A stretch of 16,547 nt of DNA. Origin: Bacteroidales bacterium. Its GTDB lineage: Bacteria > Bacteroidota > Bacteroidia > Bacteroidales > F082. Below the pieces are notes generated by a model. It saw only the letters and a program-made list of their open reading frames with translations. It did no database searches and was not told the DNA's origin. This document shows, piece by piece, positions 1 through 7,900 of this stretch. Position numbers and translations under genes: made by a program. The DNA is taken from assembly GCA_024689285.1 (NCBI GenBank), contig JAILDR010000229.1, forward strand, positions 1 to 16,547. The letters run 5' to 3'. The number at the start of each line of letters is the position of its first letter. Within the stretch, counting starts at the first letter, position 1.

Positions 1-8
1 AAGAACAA

Positions 9-117
<109 letters not shown>

Positions 118-128
118 CCCTGAACGAC

Positions 129-165
129 AACCCCGACAGCAATGCTGCCGGGGTTTGTTGTTTTT
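129..165 (+). terminator. Intrinsic terminator of the rRNA operon, probably bidirectional
   Basis: A GC-rich hairpin pairs ACCCCG (130-135) and CAGC (137-140) with GCTG (144-147) and CGGGGT (149-154), with one A/C mismatch and a 3-nt AAT loop. It is followed by TTTGTTGTTTTT, a T-rich tract. On the plus strand it ends the 5S transcript. Read from the other side the same hairpin is followed by TTGTCGTTC, which is less T-rich but could also stop the minus-strand helicase gene, whose stop codon is only 17 nt away from the tail. Confidence 0.9.
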
Positions 166-182
166 ATAATGCTAGGTAATGG

Positions 183-1604
183 CTATTCTTCAAAGAATTC
201 TTCCTTGAAATTCACGAAACAGACCCGCTCCTGCGCACGCGTCAAAGCGGTGTAGAGCCATCTCAGATCCTCCACCTCAAGTGTTTCCTTTTGGTTTAAT
301 GAAGAGTCAATGAAAACGCTGTTCCATTGCCCGCCCTGCGTCTTGTGGCAGGTGAGGGCGTAGGCGAACTTTACCTGCAACGCGTTAAACCAAGGATTTT
401 TCTTCATTTCCTTGTATCGTTCCCTGCGGTTGGGGATGTCCATGTAGTCCTCTTCGATGGCCGCAAAAAGGCGTTTGTTTTCTTCTTCCGTCAACGAGGG
501 ACTGTTGCTGTTCAAGGTATCCAAAAGGATTTTGGCTTCCAAATTGGGCGCGTCGGGATAGTCGGTGAAACTGAGTTCCACATCAGCGAAACGAAAGCCG
601 TACATCTCATCGAAATGCTTGATTTTCCTTATCTCAGCCATGTCGCCGTTGGCGATGAAACTCATGGACTCGTTGCCTTCTGTCCAATAATAATTGTTCT
701 TCACCACCATCAGCTTGTCGCCCGTGGCTATCTCGCCCTCAATGTTAAGGATGCGTCCACGAATGGCCTGATTGAACATATTGACACGCTTGTTCGATTT
801 GCAGATGACGACGGCTTCGTTGTCGGAAGTGTTGGCGAAGGCATTGTGCAGCATCTCCTCAAAGGTTTCTGGCTCAATCTTTTGGATGTCATTGAAACCT
901 TCCAAATGGAAAATGGGCAAGGCGTATTCGTACAGGTTTTGACCGAGCAGCTGCCGGATGTCAGTGGCATTATAAAGTATGCCCGACTCCAAAGCTTGAC
1001 GTTTTACTTCGGTCAGTTCAAAAGTGGCCGCCGTGATGGGAAACTGGGATTTCAGATACTCGCAGTCCAATGCAGGACTCTCCTGGCTTTCAACGGGGGG
1101 TAGCTGTGCCGTGTCGCCAATCAGCAGCAGGCGGCAGTTCTCGCCGCTGAAAACGTAACCCAACAGATCGTCGAGCAGGCTGCTGCCACCAAACTCCCTT
1201 TGTTCCCCGATCATGGAGGCTTCGTCGACGATAAACAACGCGTTGACGAATTTGTTCTCAGCCCTCGCCATCCTGAAACTGCCGTCGGGCATGGCTTTGG
1301 TCTGATAGATTCTCCGATGAATGGTGGAGGCGTTTTGTCCCGTGTAGCTGCTGAGCACCTTGGCGGCCCGTCCCGTCGGTGCCATTAGCACGAAGCGCAT
1401 CCCGATGGAAGGCAGCGTCCTCACCAAGGTCTTCACCAACGAGGTCTTGCCCGTTCCGGCATAGCCTCTGAGGATGTATGTGGGGTTCTCTTTTTGCGAG
1501 AGCAAAAAGGCGGCGATGTGATACAGCACTGTAGATTGGCCCTCAGTAGGCTCAAAACCAAAGGATTGCACCAGCTTTACATATAGCTCACCGCGGCTCA
1601 GCAT
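183..1604 (-). CDS. RecD/UvrD-like superfamily 1 DNA helicase (AAA ATPase)
   Basis: An ATP-dependent DNA helicase of the RecD-like/Pif1-like SF1B type, 473 residues, with no signal peptide, so cytoplasmic. Visible motifs in order: Walker A GYAGTGKT (47-54), motif Ia APTGRAAKVL (75-84), Walker B IVDEASM (125-131), motif III GDTAQLPPV (163-171), motif V with ALTCHKTQGGQW (416-427), and motif VI WLYTALTRAQERV (about 449-461), the last two being the UvrD_C_2 region. It is much shorter than true RecD2 and lacks an obvious N-terminal extension, so it is not called recD. Bacteroidetes often annotate it as an exodeoxyribonuclease V alpha-like or ATP-dependent endonuclease protein; no nuclease domain is seen. 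The ATG lies 3 nt after the tamL stop, so the two are probably co-transcribed and coupled. Its DNA substrate and pathway in vivo are inferred only. Confidence 0.9.
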   Translation of the reverse strand: MLSRGELYVKLVQSFGFEPTEGQSTVLYHIAAFLLSQKENPTYILRGYAGTGKTSLVKTLVRTLPSIGMRFVLMAPTGRAAKVLSSYTGQNASTIHRRIYQTKAMPDGSFRMARAENKFVNALFIVDEASMIGEQREFGGSSLLDDLLGYVFSGENCRLLLIGDTAQLPPVESQESPALDCEYLKSQFPITAATFELTEVKRQALESGILYNATDIRQLLGQNLYEYALPIFHLEGFNDIQKIEPETFEEMLHNAFANTSDNEAVVICKSNKRVNMFNQAIRGRILNIEGEIATGDKLMVVKNNYYWTEGNESMSFIANGDMAEIRKIKHFDEMYGFRFADVELSFTDYPDAPNLEAKILLDTLNSNSPSLTEEENKRLFAAIEEDYMDIPNRRERYKEMKKNPWFNALQVKFAYALTCHKTQGGQWNSVFIDSSLNQKETLEVEDLRWLYTALTRAQERVCFVNFKEEFFEE

Positions 1605-1607
1605 GGC

Positions 1608-3926
1608 TTAAAACGGATAACCTATTCCGGCTTGGAATCGGACGTTGTTGAACTCGCCGTTGCCGAAACGCCAGTAACGGCCTGTCTCTGGGTCGGGATA
1701 GGGATTGCGCATGGCATAGGCGATGTCGAGTCGGAACAGGAGGAAGGAAACGTCCAACCTGAGGCCAAAACCGGCATCCATGGCCATCTGCTTGTAGAAG
1801 CTGTCGAACTTGAATTCGCTGTTGGGCATGGATTCGTTGGGACGGTAGGTCCACACGTTGCCCATGTCGAAGAAAAAGGCGCCCTTGAAGATGTTGTGAA
1901 TGGGGAAGCGGTATTCAGCGTTGAACTCAAGCTGCATATCGCCCGTCTTGTCAATGTCGTCTGAGACAGGTACATAGCCGCCAGGGCCGACGGTGCGGTA
2001 GAGCCAGCCACGCAGACCGTTGGCGCCGCCGCCGTAGAAACTGCGCTCGAAAGGCATATCCTTGGAGTTGCCGTAGGGCACACCGATACCGACAAACTGG
2101 CGCATCACAAACCACATCTCGTCGCCCAACTTGAGGTGCTGCCTGATGTCGAAACTGCCTCTGACATATTGAGCATAGGGTATGCCAAACAGCTCGTGGT
2201 AGCCTTGCTCGTTCTCGGTGATGAGTCTGGTGCGGTTGAACAGCGAAATCAGGTTGCCGCTCGACTCAAAATCGGAACGAATGTAGAAGAAACTGTTATC
2301 CTTACCTATGTTTTGCGTGTTGTAAATGAGAGAATAGCGCGTGCCGAACAGCAGGTGGCTGGTGTATTGCGCTTTCTTTCTTTGGCTGGTCTCCGCGTCA
2401 AGGTAGGCTTGGAAGGTTGGGTGGATGTTGGCGATTTTCACACTGTTGAGGAAGAAAGGCGAGAGCGCTTGTGCAAGGCGGTAGTTGGTTTTCCAGTCAT
2501 AGCTGTAAGCAGCCGTAGAAATGTAACGGGAATAATAGTAGCGTGTTTGCGTGTTAAAACCTACCGAGAAGGAGGTGGTGGGCTGATAATCCCTGGAAAA
2601 GTTCATGAACGAGGATGGACCCAGAAACTTGGGGAACAAAAGACTTGCAGTGATTCCGAGTTCCCAGGTATTAAAGATGCTACTGCCGCTTTCGCTGATT
2701 TCGTTTCCCATCAGATGTTGGGCTTCGAAACCACCTTTCAGGCCGAGTTGGAAGGTCTCGGCACCGTGGAAAATGTTCTTGTTGGTATAGGCCAAACTGC
2801 CCTTGATGCCCAAGTCGCCGTCGGAGTTGGTGCCTTCGCCTTGAAGGGTGAACGAGTGTTTGTCGCTCTGCTGCATGGTGATGCGGCAATCGAGGCGGTT
2901 GAGGCTGTCGTTCTCGACGTTCACCGTGTCGAACTCGATGTTCACGTTGTTGAACAATCGGAAGTTGCCCAAGGCTCGGTAAGTGCCCGTGACGCTTCGC
3001 TGGTTGTAAGGGAAGTCCTCAAGGATCATGATGGAACGGGTGAAGGCTTGGGGCTTCACCTGAGGTTTGTCGTAGTAATAGAAATGCAGGTGGTTGACGC
3101 GTTTTCTCTGCCCTATCTCTTGTTCGAGCACGACCGAGTCCGAAAGGTGGTCGTGTGTCTTGAAAAGGGATTGGTCGGGATAGATGCTGATTTTGTTGAT
3201 GTAGTATTTCTTATACGACAATGCCTTGTCTTTCAGTCGCATGGTGATGGACAGGCTGTGATTCATGAAGTTGCTGTCCACCTCAAAGTAGATGTCGTCG
3301 CGGCTGAAATAGTAATACCCCGAGTTTCTCATTCTGTCGGTGACAATTTCGCGCACATCGTTAAGCGTATAGGCATTGTAGATGTCGCCTTCATTGAGCT
3401 CAAATTGGGTGCTGTCGCGCATGATGTAGCTCCTGATGAGGGAGTCGTTGATGACATACTCGACATGTTTGACCGTATAAGGTTGGTTGGGGTAGACGTG
3501 ATAGGTGATTTTTGCCCGTTTTCCGCGCTCTTTCACAGTGTGGTTTACCTTGGAATGGAAATAGCCCACATTGTCGGTGTAGCGCATCATCTGAGTAGCC
3601 GAATTGTTGGCCTCGTTCGCATCATAATAAACGGGCTCCCTGCCGAATTTTTCGTTCAACCATTTCCAAGTCTTGCTGTTGGGTCGCCGCTCCGATTTGT
3701 AGTAAATCCAATTGGGGACTTTGGTCTGGAAAGTGCCTTTGTACGGCTTGAGGGTGATATATTTGCTGAGCTCCGACTTGCTGATCTGGGTCTTTTCGCC
3801 TTCAATGACAACCTTGTTGCTCGAAACCAGACTCTTGCCTTCGGGGATGAAACGGTTGATGCTGCACGACGACATGAGTATGGCCATGAACATTCCGATG
3901 ACGATATGAAGCCTTTTGCCCGACAT
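1608..3926 (-). CDS. tamL: TamL-type lipoprotein BamA/TamA family outer-membrane assembly protein
   Basis: A 772-residue Omp85-superfamily protein that inserts or translocates proteins at the outer membrane. The start chosen is ATG 3926, which gives a lipoprotein signal: MSGKRLH, a hydrophobic run, then SSC with the lipidated cysteine at residue 21. A longer reading to 4094 would overlap folC by more than 130 nt and add a non-signal-like, Ser/Thr/Pro-rich leader. Residues about 25-350 are the POTRA-like periplasmic part; from about 400 to the end alternating aromatic strands form the barrel, with the GGGANGLRGW motif near residue 650 and a final Phe (ending GIGYPF), the usual BAM recognition signal. 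In Bacteroidetes a lipoprotein TamA (TamL) is known to pair with TamB; no tamB is in this window. It lies between folC (37 nt upstream) and the helicase (3 nt downstream). Choice of TamL over another BamA paralogue is by length, lipobox and overall pattern. Confidence 0.85.
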   Translation of the reverse strand: MSGKRLHIVIGMFMAILMSSCSINRFIPEGKSLVSSNKVVIEGEKTQISKSELSKYITLKPYKGTFQTKVPNWIYYKSERRPNSKTWKWLNEKFGREPVYYDANEANNSATQMMRYTDNVGYFHSKVNHTVKERGKRAKITYHVYPNQPYTVKHVEYVINDSLIRSYIMRDSTQFELNEGDIYNAYTLNDVREIVTDRMRNSGYYYFSRDDIYFEVDSNFMNHSLSITMRLKDKALSYKKYYINKISIYPDQSLFKTHDHLSDSVVLEQEIGQRKRVNHLHFYYYDKPQVKPQAFTRSIMILEDFPYNQRSVTGTYRALGNFRLFNNVNIEFDTVNVENDSLNRLDCRITMQQSDKHSFTLQGEGTNSDGDLGIKGSLAYTNKNIFHGAETFQLGLKGGFEAQHLMGNEISESGSSIFNTWELGITASLLFPKFLGPSSFMNFSRDYQPTTSFSVGFNTQTRYYYSRYISTAAYSYDWKTNYRLAQALSPFFLNSVKIANIHPTFQAYLDAETSQRKKAQYTSHLLFGTRYSLIYNTQNIGKDNSFFYIRSDFESSGNLISLFNRTRLITENEQGYHELFGIPYAQYVRGSFDIRQHLKLGDEMWFVMRQFVGIGVPYGNSKDMPFERSFYGGGANGLRGWLYRTVGPGGYVPVSDDIDKTGDMQLEFNAEYRFPIHNIFKGAFFFDMGNVWTYRPNESMPNSEFKFDSFYKQMAMDAGFGLRLDVSFLLFRLDIAYAMRNPYPDPETGRYWRFGNGEFNNVRFQAGIGYPF

Positions 3927-3943
3927 GCAATGCAGATTTTCGG

Positions 3944-3951
3944 CAAAGGTA
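3944..3951 (-). promoter_or_regulatory. Possible -7 box (TACCTTTG) in front of tamL
   Basis: On the minus strand TACCTTTG matches the Bacteroidetes -7 consensus TAnnTTTG, 17 nt before the tamL ATG. No TTTG or TTG sits 17-21 nt further upstream, so the promoter would be incomplete, and it lies in the folC-tamL gap, where readthrough from folC is equally likely. Confidence 0.3.
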
Positions 3952-3963
3952 AGAATTTTCCGT

Positions 3964-5250
3964 TTATACGACCTCGGCCACGGTGAAATTGCTGCCGCCG
4001 ATGAAGACGATGTCGTCGAAATGCGCGTTGTTGACGGCGGAACGGTAGGCGTGGCTGACGGACTCGAACACCTGTCCTCGCAGACCCATGTCAAAGGCTT
4101 TCTGGGCTAAGATATTGGCGTCCAAACCTCTCGGAATGTCGGCCTTGCAGAAGTAATACTCGGCGCCATGAGGTAGGAGCTGCAACACGCTGTCGATGTC
4201 CTTGTCGTTGACCATGCCCAGGACGAAATGGAGTTTGTCGTATTGCATCTCGGCCAATTGTTTGACGACTTCGGTGATGCCGGCCACGTTATGTCCCGTG
4301 TCGGCGATGGTCAGCGGGTCTTTGTTGAGGATCTGCCAGCGACCCATAAGATGGGTGTTGCGTATGACCCTGCCGATGCCGTCGCGGATGTCGTCGTCAG
4401 AAAAGTCGAACTTGCTGCGCAACAGGTCAATGGCGCACATCACCGTGGTGAGGTTTTTCTCCTGGTAATGGCCCAAAAGCGGGAGCTCGAGGGCTTCCAT
4501 GTAAAGCTCGCTGTTTTTCCAGATGTCATACTTTTGTATGATGTCGGACTCAATATGGATTTTGTCGCAGTCGAAGACCTGGTCGGCAAAATAGATAGGG
4601 CTGTTGCATTCCTTGGCTTTGTCAATGAAGACTTGTTCGGTCTCTGGATGTGTCTCGCCGATGACGACTGGGATGTTAGGCTTGATGATACCTGCTTTTT
4701 CGTATGCGATTTTAGCCCTTGTGTCACCAAGGAACTTCATGTGGTCGAAATCGATGTTGGTGATGACGCTCAACTCGGGCGTGATGAGGTTGGTGGAGTC
4801 CAAGCGACCGCCCATGCCCACCTCGACGATGGCGATGTCGACCTTTTCCTTCGAGAAGTAGTCAAAAGCCATGCCCACGGTCATCTCGAAGAAGGATAGC
4901 TCCATGGCCTCAAACTTCTCCTTGTAAGTGTCAATGAATTGCACCACGTTCTCCTCGGGAATCATCTCGCCGTTGATGCGGATGCGCTCGCGGAAGTCGC
5001 GCAGGTGGGGCGAGGTATAGAGGCCTGTCTTGAAGCCCGCTTCCTGAAACACAGAGGCAAGCATGTGGGAGACAGAACCTTTGCCGTTGGTGCCTGCTAC
5101 ATGCACCGACTTGAAGTTGTTGTGCGGGTTATCCAGCAGTTGAAGGAGTTGTATGGTGTTGTTGAGGTCTGCCTTGTAGGCGGCAGCTCCAATGCGTTGG
5201 TACATCGGGAGCTTGTTGAACATCCAGTCGAGAGTCTCTTGGTAGGTCAT
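3964..5250 (-). CDS. folC: Bifunctional folylpolyglutamate synthase / dihydrofolate synthase
   Basis: A Mur-ligase family enzyme that adds L-glutamate to dihydropteroate and to reduced folates, using ATP, in the cytoplasm; it makes dihydrofolate and retains folates in the cell. The 428-residue length is typical. Visible are the P-loop AGTNGKGSV (52-60), the TSPHLRDFRERIRINGE segment just after it that binds the pterin substrate, the VEVGMGGRLDSTN motif, the VITNIDFDHMKFLG motif, and the C-terminal domain beginning around NTHLMGRWQ with the ADTGHN motif. It starts 42 nt after the tonB stop, with a palindromic repeat in the gap, and ends 37 nt before tamL. The gene is intact. Confidence 0.95.
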   Translation of the reverse strand: MTYQETLDWMFNKLPMYQRIGAAAYKADLNNTIQLLQLLDNPHNNFKSVHVAGTNGKGSVSHMLASVFQEAGFKTGLYTSPHLRDFRERIRINGEMIPEENVVQFIDTYKEKFEAMELSFFEMTVGMAFDYFSKEKVDIAIVEVGMGGRLDSTNLITPELSVITNIDFDHMKFLGDTRAKIAYEKAGIIKPNIPVVIGETHPETEQVFIDKAKECNSPIYFADQVFDCDKIHIESDIIQKYDIWKNSELYMEALELPLLGHYQEKNLTTVMCAIDLLRSKFDFSDDDIRDGIGRVIRNTHLMGRWQILNKDPLTIADTGHNVAGITEVVKQLAEMQYDKLHFVLGMVNDKDIDSVLQLLPHGAEYYFCKADIPRGLDANILAQKAFDMGLRGQVFESVSHAYRSAVNNAHFDDIVFIGGSNFTVAEVV

Positions 5251-5264
5251 ATATGAAAAACAAA

Positions 5265-5288
5265 GGTCCCTGAGCTTGTCGAAGGGCC
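5265..5288 (-). repeat. Dispersed palindrome with core CCTGAGCTTGTCGAAGG, terminator-like
   Basis: The gap between tonB and folC carries an imperfect palindrome. On the minus strand GG-CCCT pairs with AGGG-CC across an 11-nt loop with one bulged A, and the hairpin is followed by TTTGTTTTT. That form would act as a terminator or attenuator after exbB-exbD-tonB. The core (plus strand CCTGAGCTTGTCGAAGG) is, from memory, a sequence that recurs in intergenic gaps of many unrelated bacteria. Confidence 0.65.
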
Positions 5289-5292
5289 GTTT

Positions 5293-6057
5293 TTATTGGT
5301 TGATTACAAAAGTATAGGTGATGGTGCCGTGTTGCTCCTCAGGAGCATTAGGATCGGCAGCAAAGGTCGAGCGTTTGGCAGCTTGGATGGCTTTCTGTCG
5401 CATCGTATTGTTGAAAATCTCGGTGCCTTTAGTGGCGACTTCGGCGCGAACGACTTGACCGGCACGGTTGACCCAAATGTCCACCACAATCTTGCCTTCT
5501 TCACTGAAGTCATCATCGGGACGATGCAGAGATTTTGCTCCACGGCCACCGAGGTCATAACCTGTTCCGTTGCCTTTTCCGCCATTGCCATCATAGTTTT
5601 TGATGCCCGCCAAACCATTGGGCTTGCCTTGGTCGCCAGGTTGTCCGGTGATGCCTTCCGAGCCGCCTGCCTGCGGGCTGTTGCTGCCTTTAAACATAGC
5701 CCTGTCGTTAACTTTGGGCTTGGGCTGTTCAACGGGTTTCGTTTCTTGTTTTGGCTTAGTTGTCTTGGGCTTTTCTATGGCAGGGGCTTCCTCGTCATTT
5801 TGGGTGACGATGTCTTCCTCGTTTTTGCTTTCCTCCTGTTGAGGCTGGGCAGCCATGGGTATGGCAGGCGTTTCAGGTTGGATGTTGCCCATGCCTTGGT
5901 CCATCATGCCCAGGTCGACCTCAACGCCTTCCTCGCCAGGAAGCGGGAAAGGCACATTGAAGGCGGTCACAAAGAGAAAGATCAAAAGCACCAAGGCGTG
6001 GACGATGATGGTCCCCGCAATGGCTATACCCTTGTTTTTCTTTTCTTTACTGTCCAT
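5293..6057 (-). CDS. tonB: TonB/TolA-like energy transducer
   Basis: The periplasm-spanning arm of an ExbB-ExbD-TonB machine, which passes proton-motive force to outer-membrane transporters. The 254 residues comprise a short charged cytoplasmic tail (1-10), one membrane helix (about 11-33) containing the conserved His20, a Pro/Lys/Glu-rich linker (55-118), a Gly/Asn-rich stretch (123-172), and a TonB_C-like domain (about 186-254) with VDIWVNRAGQVVRAEV. Gene order exbB-exbD-tonB with 12 and 8 nt gaps shows an operon. The short linker and Gly-rich segment are common for Bacteroidetes transducers; a TolA-like role with TolQ/TolR cannot be excluded, since no TolB or Pal is next door. Confidence 0.85.
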   Translation of the reverse strand: MDSKEKKNKGIAIAGTIIVHALVLLIFLFVTAFNVPFPLPGEEGVEVDLGMMDQGMGNIQPETPAIPMAAQPQQEESKNEEDIVTQNDEEAPAIEKPKTTKPKQETKPVEQPKPKVNDRAMFKGSNSPQAGGSEGITGQPGDQGKPNGLAGIKNYDGNGGKGNGTGYDLGGRGAKSLHRPDDDFSEEGKIVVDIWVNRAGQVVRAEVATKGTEIFNNTMRQKAIQAAKRSTFAADPNAPEEQHGTITYTFVINQ

Positions 6058-6065
6058 GGCACTCG

Positions 6066-6479
6066 TTATTTCTTTGGCGAGGTGGCCAAAATGACTTTGT
6101 GGTTGTTGCCCGTGGCGTTGTTGATTTCGTTGACGGCATCAATGACGTTAACGATATATTGCACGGGGACGGTCTTGTCGGAACGGAGCACCACGGTGGC
6201 TTGGCTGTCGTTGCCAATCTTGGTGTTGATCATGTCCATGAGTTGGGTCTCCTCGGCGGGTTTGTCGTCAACGAAATACTGGTATTGGTCGTTGATGTAA
6301 ACCGTGATGCTCTGCTTGGCCATGGTCTTGCTGTTGCTTGAGGGCAGCATGAGCTTGATGGCATTGGGCGCAATCAAGGTCGAAGTGAGCATGAAGAAAA
6401 TCAGCAGCAGAAACACCAAGTCCGACATGGACGAGGAGTTGAACGTGGGTTCGACCTTATTTCTTGATCTGATGGCCAT
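6066..6479 (-). CDS. exbD: ExbD/TolR family biopolymer transport protein
   Basis: The small partner of the ExbB proton channel, 137 residues, anchored in the inner membrane with a periplasmic domain. One membrane helix (about 18-36) begins SSMSDLVFLLLIFFMLTS and carries the conserved Asp20, the residue thought to be protonated in this family. The periplasmic domain (about 50-130) has the usual ITVYIN and VVLRSDKTVPVQYIVNVIDAV pattern. It sits 12 nt after exbB and 8 nt before tonB, so it is the middle gene of the operon. ExbD and TolR cannot be separated by sequence alone here. Confidence 0.93.
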   Translation of the reverse strand: MAIRSRNKVEPTFNSSSMSDLVFLLLIFFMLTSTLIAPNAIKLMLPSSNSKTMAKQSITVYINDQYQYFVDDKPAEETQLMDMINTKIGNDSQATVVLRSDKTVPVQYIVNVIDAVNEINNATGNNHKVILATSPKK

Positions 6480-6491
6480 AATGTGCTGATT

Positions 6492-7187
6492 TTAGGCGGG
6501 TTCGTTCAAGACATCCATGAATTCGGTCGCCTTGCCTTCAAGCAGGTTGACCACCTTTTGGATTTTGTTCGATATGATGGCGTGGAAGAAATAAGCGATG
6601 ATACCGACAATCAGACCGCCTACGGTGGTGACCATGGCTTTGTAGATGCCTTCGGAGAGCATCACAATGTCAATATTGTTGCCGGCAGTCGACATCCTAA
6701 AGAAAGCGTCAATCATGCCTAATACCGTGCCCAAAAAACCAATCATCGGGGCGGCACTGGCGATGATGGCGAGAAGGCTCACACCGCGCTCCAGCTTGGC
6801 GACTTCCAGGTTACCCACATTCTCGATGGCTGAGTTGATGTCACTCAAAGGACGGCCGATGCGCGAAAGGCCTTTCTCAATCATGCGTGAGATAGGGGTG
6901 GAGTTGCCGCGGCACAAGGCCTTGGCCGAATCCAGCTTGCCGTCTTTCATGTATTCGCGGATGCGGTCCATGAAACCCTTGTCGTATTTGGTGGCACGCG
7001 AAACGGTGATAAACCTTTCGATGAAGATGTACACCGCGATGAGGGATAAAACGGCCAATAAAATCATGATCCAACCGCCTTTGGCGGCAAGGTCGAAAAG
7101 GGAGAGCTCTGCAGGCTGGGCTGCGGCTTCAGCGGCAGCGGCTGTGCCTAAATCATTGACGGTCTGTTGAATTTGTAGGAGGTTCAT
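6492..7187 (-). CDS. exbB: ExbB/TolQ/MotA family proton channel protein
   Basis: The inner-membrane proton channel subunit that powers TonB. It has 231 residues, an Ala-rich N-terminus that is probably periplasmic, a first membrane helix about 38-57, a cytoplasmic loop about 60-135, and two further helices, about 136-160 with the signature AAPMIGFLGTVLGMI, and about 183-205 with the small-residue stretch TTVGGLIVGIIAYF. This is the normal three-helix ExbB layout. It opens the exbB-exbD-tonB operon. Its start codon is 29 nt downstream (minus strand) of the 28-bp palindrome at 7216-7243, and no TAnnTTTG box is seen in the 87-nt gap to lolA, so it may depend on transcription from ftsK-lolA. Confidence 0.94.
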   Translation of the reverse strand: MNLLQIQQTVNDLGTAAAAEAAAQPAELSLFDLAAKGGWIMILLAVLSLIAVYIFIERFITVSRATKYDKGFMDRIREYMKDGKLDSAKALCRGNSTPISRMIEKGLSRIGRPLSDINSAIENVGNLEVAKLERGVSLLAIIASAAPMIGFLGTVLGMIDAFFRMSTAGNNIDIVMLSEGIYKAMVTTVGGLIVGIIAYFFHAIISNKIQKVVNLLEGKATEFMDVLNEPA

Positions 7188-7215
7188 ATTTGTTGTTTAT
7201 TTTTGAATCGTTTTT

Positions 7216-7243
7216 GTAGAGACGTGCCATGGCGCGTCTCTAC
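7216..7243. repeat. 28-bp near-perfect palindrome (GTAGAGACG...CGTCTCTAC)
   Basis: The two arms GTAGAGACG (7216-7224) and CGTCTCTAC (7235-7243) are exact inverse complements, and the central TGCCATGGCG continues the symmetry around CCATGG with one T/G wobble pair, so 14 bp can pair. It lies alone between lolA and exbB. The plus strand is preceded by five T residues; on the minus, transcribed strand the hairpin is followed by AAAAACG, so it is not a standard intrinsic terminator for lolA. From memory, versions of GTAGAGACG...CGTCTCTAC recur in Bacteroidetes and cyanobacterial intergenic DNA, so it is called a dispersed repeat. Confidence 0.8.
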
Positions 7244-7274
7244 ATAATAACATATTACGTTTTATTTTATTGCA

Positions 7275-7898
7275 TTACCTCATATCAATCACGTCCACCT
7301 TGGGGTGTTTTTTCGCATCGAAGGTGAAGAATTTATCGTCCAAGGTCTGGTCGTATTCCATTTCTTCCACGTTGACTACCAGTTTGCTGCCGTCTTCCAT
7401 ATAGATATCGGCACTCTTCAGCTCGGTTTTCTTTGTATTGATTTTCAACGTGATGCGCTTGTATTGTCCCTTAGGGTTGGCCAATTCGATGCTCGCAATG
7501 CCTTGGGCGTCGATGTTGGTCAACGTGGCCACATAGCTCTTGTCCAATGAGGTGAGGAGTTTCAAAGGTGTATTGTCGGTGCCTTCGCTGGCGTTGCTCA
7601 CCATGACTTCCTCGTCATCAATGAGATACGACCAGATGGTCTTGCCGTCGGAGATGGTTTGTTGCTCGGCCATCTCAACTTTGTAGGCCTCACCTTGCAG
7701 CCAGGCATGGCCTTTTTGGGAATCACCTAAAGTTTTTCCATCGGGGCTGAGTTGATAGCTGAAAGCCATCTCCACATTCTTGTGGCTCTTGATTTGGTCG
7801 ATTAAAACGCGGATGAGGGCATCGGCGTTGTTTTGTGCGCTAACTACTTGTGCTGCAAACAATAAGAGCAAGCAGGCGATGATGTTTTTCGTTCTCAT
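7275..7898 (-). CDS. lolA: LolA-like outer-membrane lipoprotein carrier protein
   Basis: A periplasmic protein of the LolA fold, 207 residues, expected to ferry lipoproteins from the inner to the outer membrane. The N-terminus is a Sec signal peptide: MRTKN, a leucine-rich core, then AQVVSA with cleavage likely before Gln22. The mature part shows the LolA pattern of beta strands: FSYQLSPDGKTLGDSQKGHAWLQ, then YKVEMAEQQTISDGKTIWSY, an acidic turn, and a last strand YMEDGSKLVVNVEEMEYDQTLDDKFFTF. ATG 7898 is chosen; a TTG at 7904 overlapping the ftsK stop would be 2 residues longer and is unlikely. The ATG lies 2 nt after the ftsK TGA, implying translational coupling; ftsK-lolA adjacency is common in Bacteroidetes. 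Confidence 0.85.
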   Translation of the reverse strand: MRTKNIIACLLLLFAAQVVSAQNNADALIRVLIDQIKSHKNVEMAFSYQLSPDGKTLGDSQKGHAWLQGEAYKVEMAEQQTISDGKTIWSYLIDDEEVMVSNASEGTDNTPLKLLTSLDKSYVATLTNIDAQGIASIELANPKGQYKRITLKINTKKTELKSADIYMEDGSKLVVNVEEMEYDQTLDDKFFTFDAKKHPKVDVIDMR

Positions 7899-7900
7899 GG

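Noticed and set aside
728..970. Short minus-strand frames inside real genes (for example 728-970, 5304-5732, 9562-10005)
   Set aside because: Out-of-frame shadows on the same strand as intact genes, with no family signature.
327..1103. Long plus-strand open frames opposite real genes (327-1103, 2136-3986, 8789-10534, 13280-14170)
   Set aside because: They mirror the codon structure of the helicase, tamL, ftsK and lepB genes on the minus strand; translations are His/Val/Asp-rich with no motifs, and the minus frames carry complete domain signatures.
3927..4094. N-terminal extension of tamL overlapping folC
   Set aside because: Low-complexity Ser/Thr/Pro leader lacking a signal; ATG 3926 gives a good lipoprotein signal peptide.
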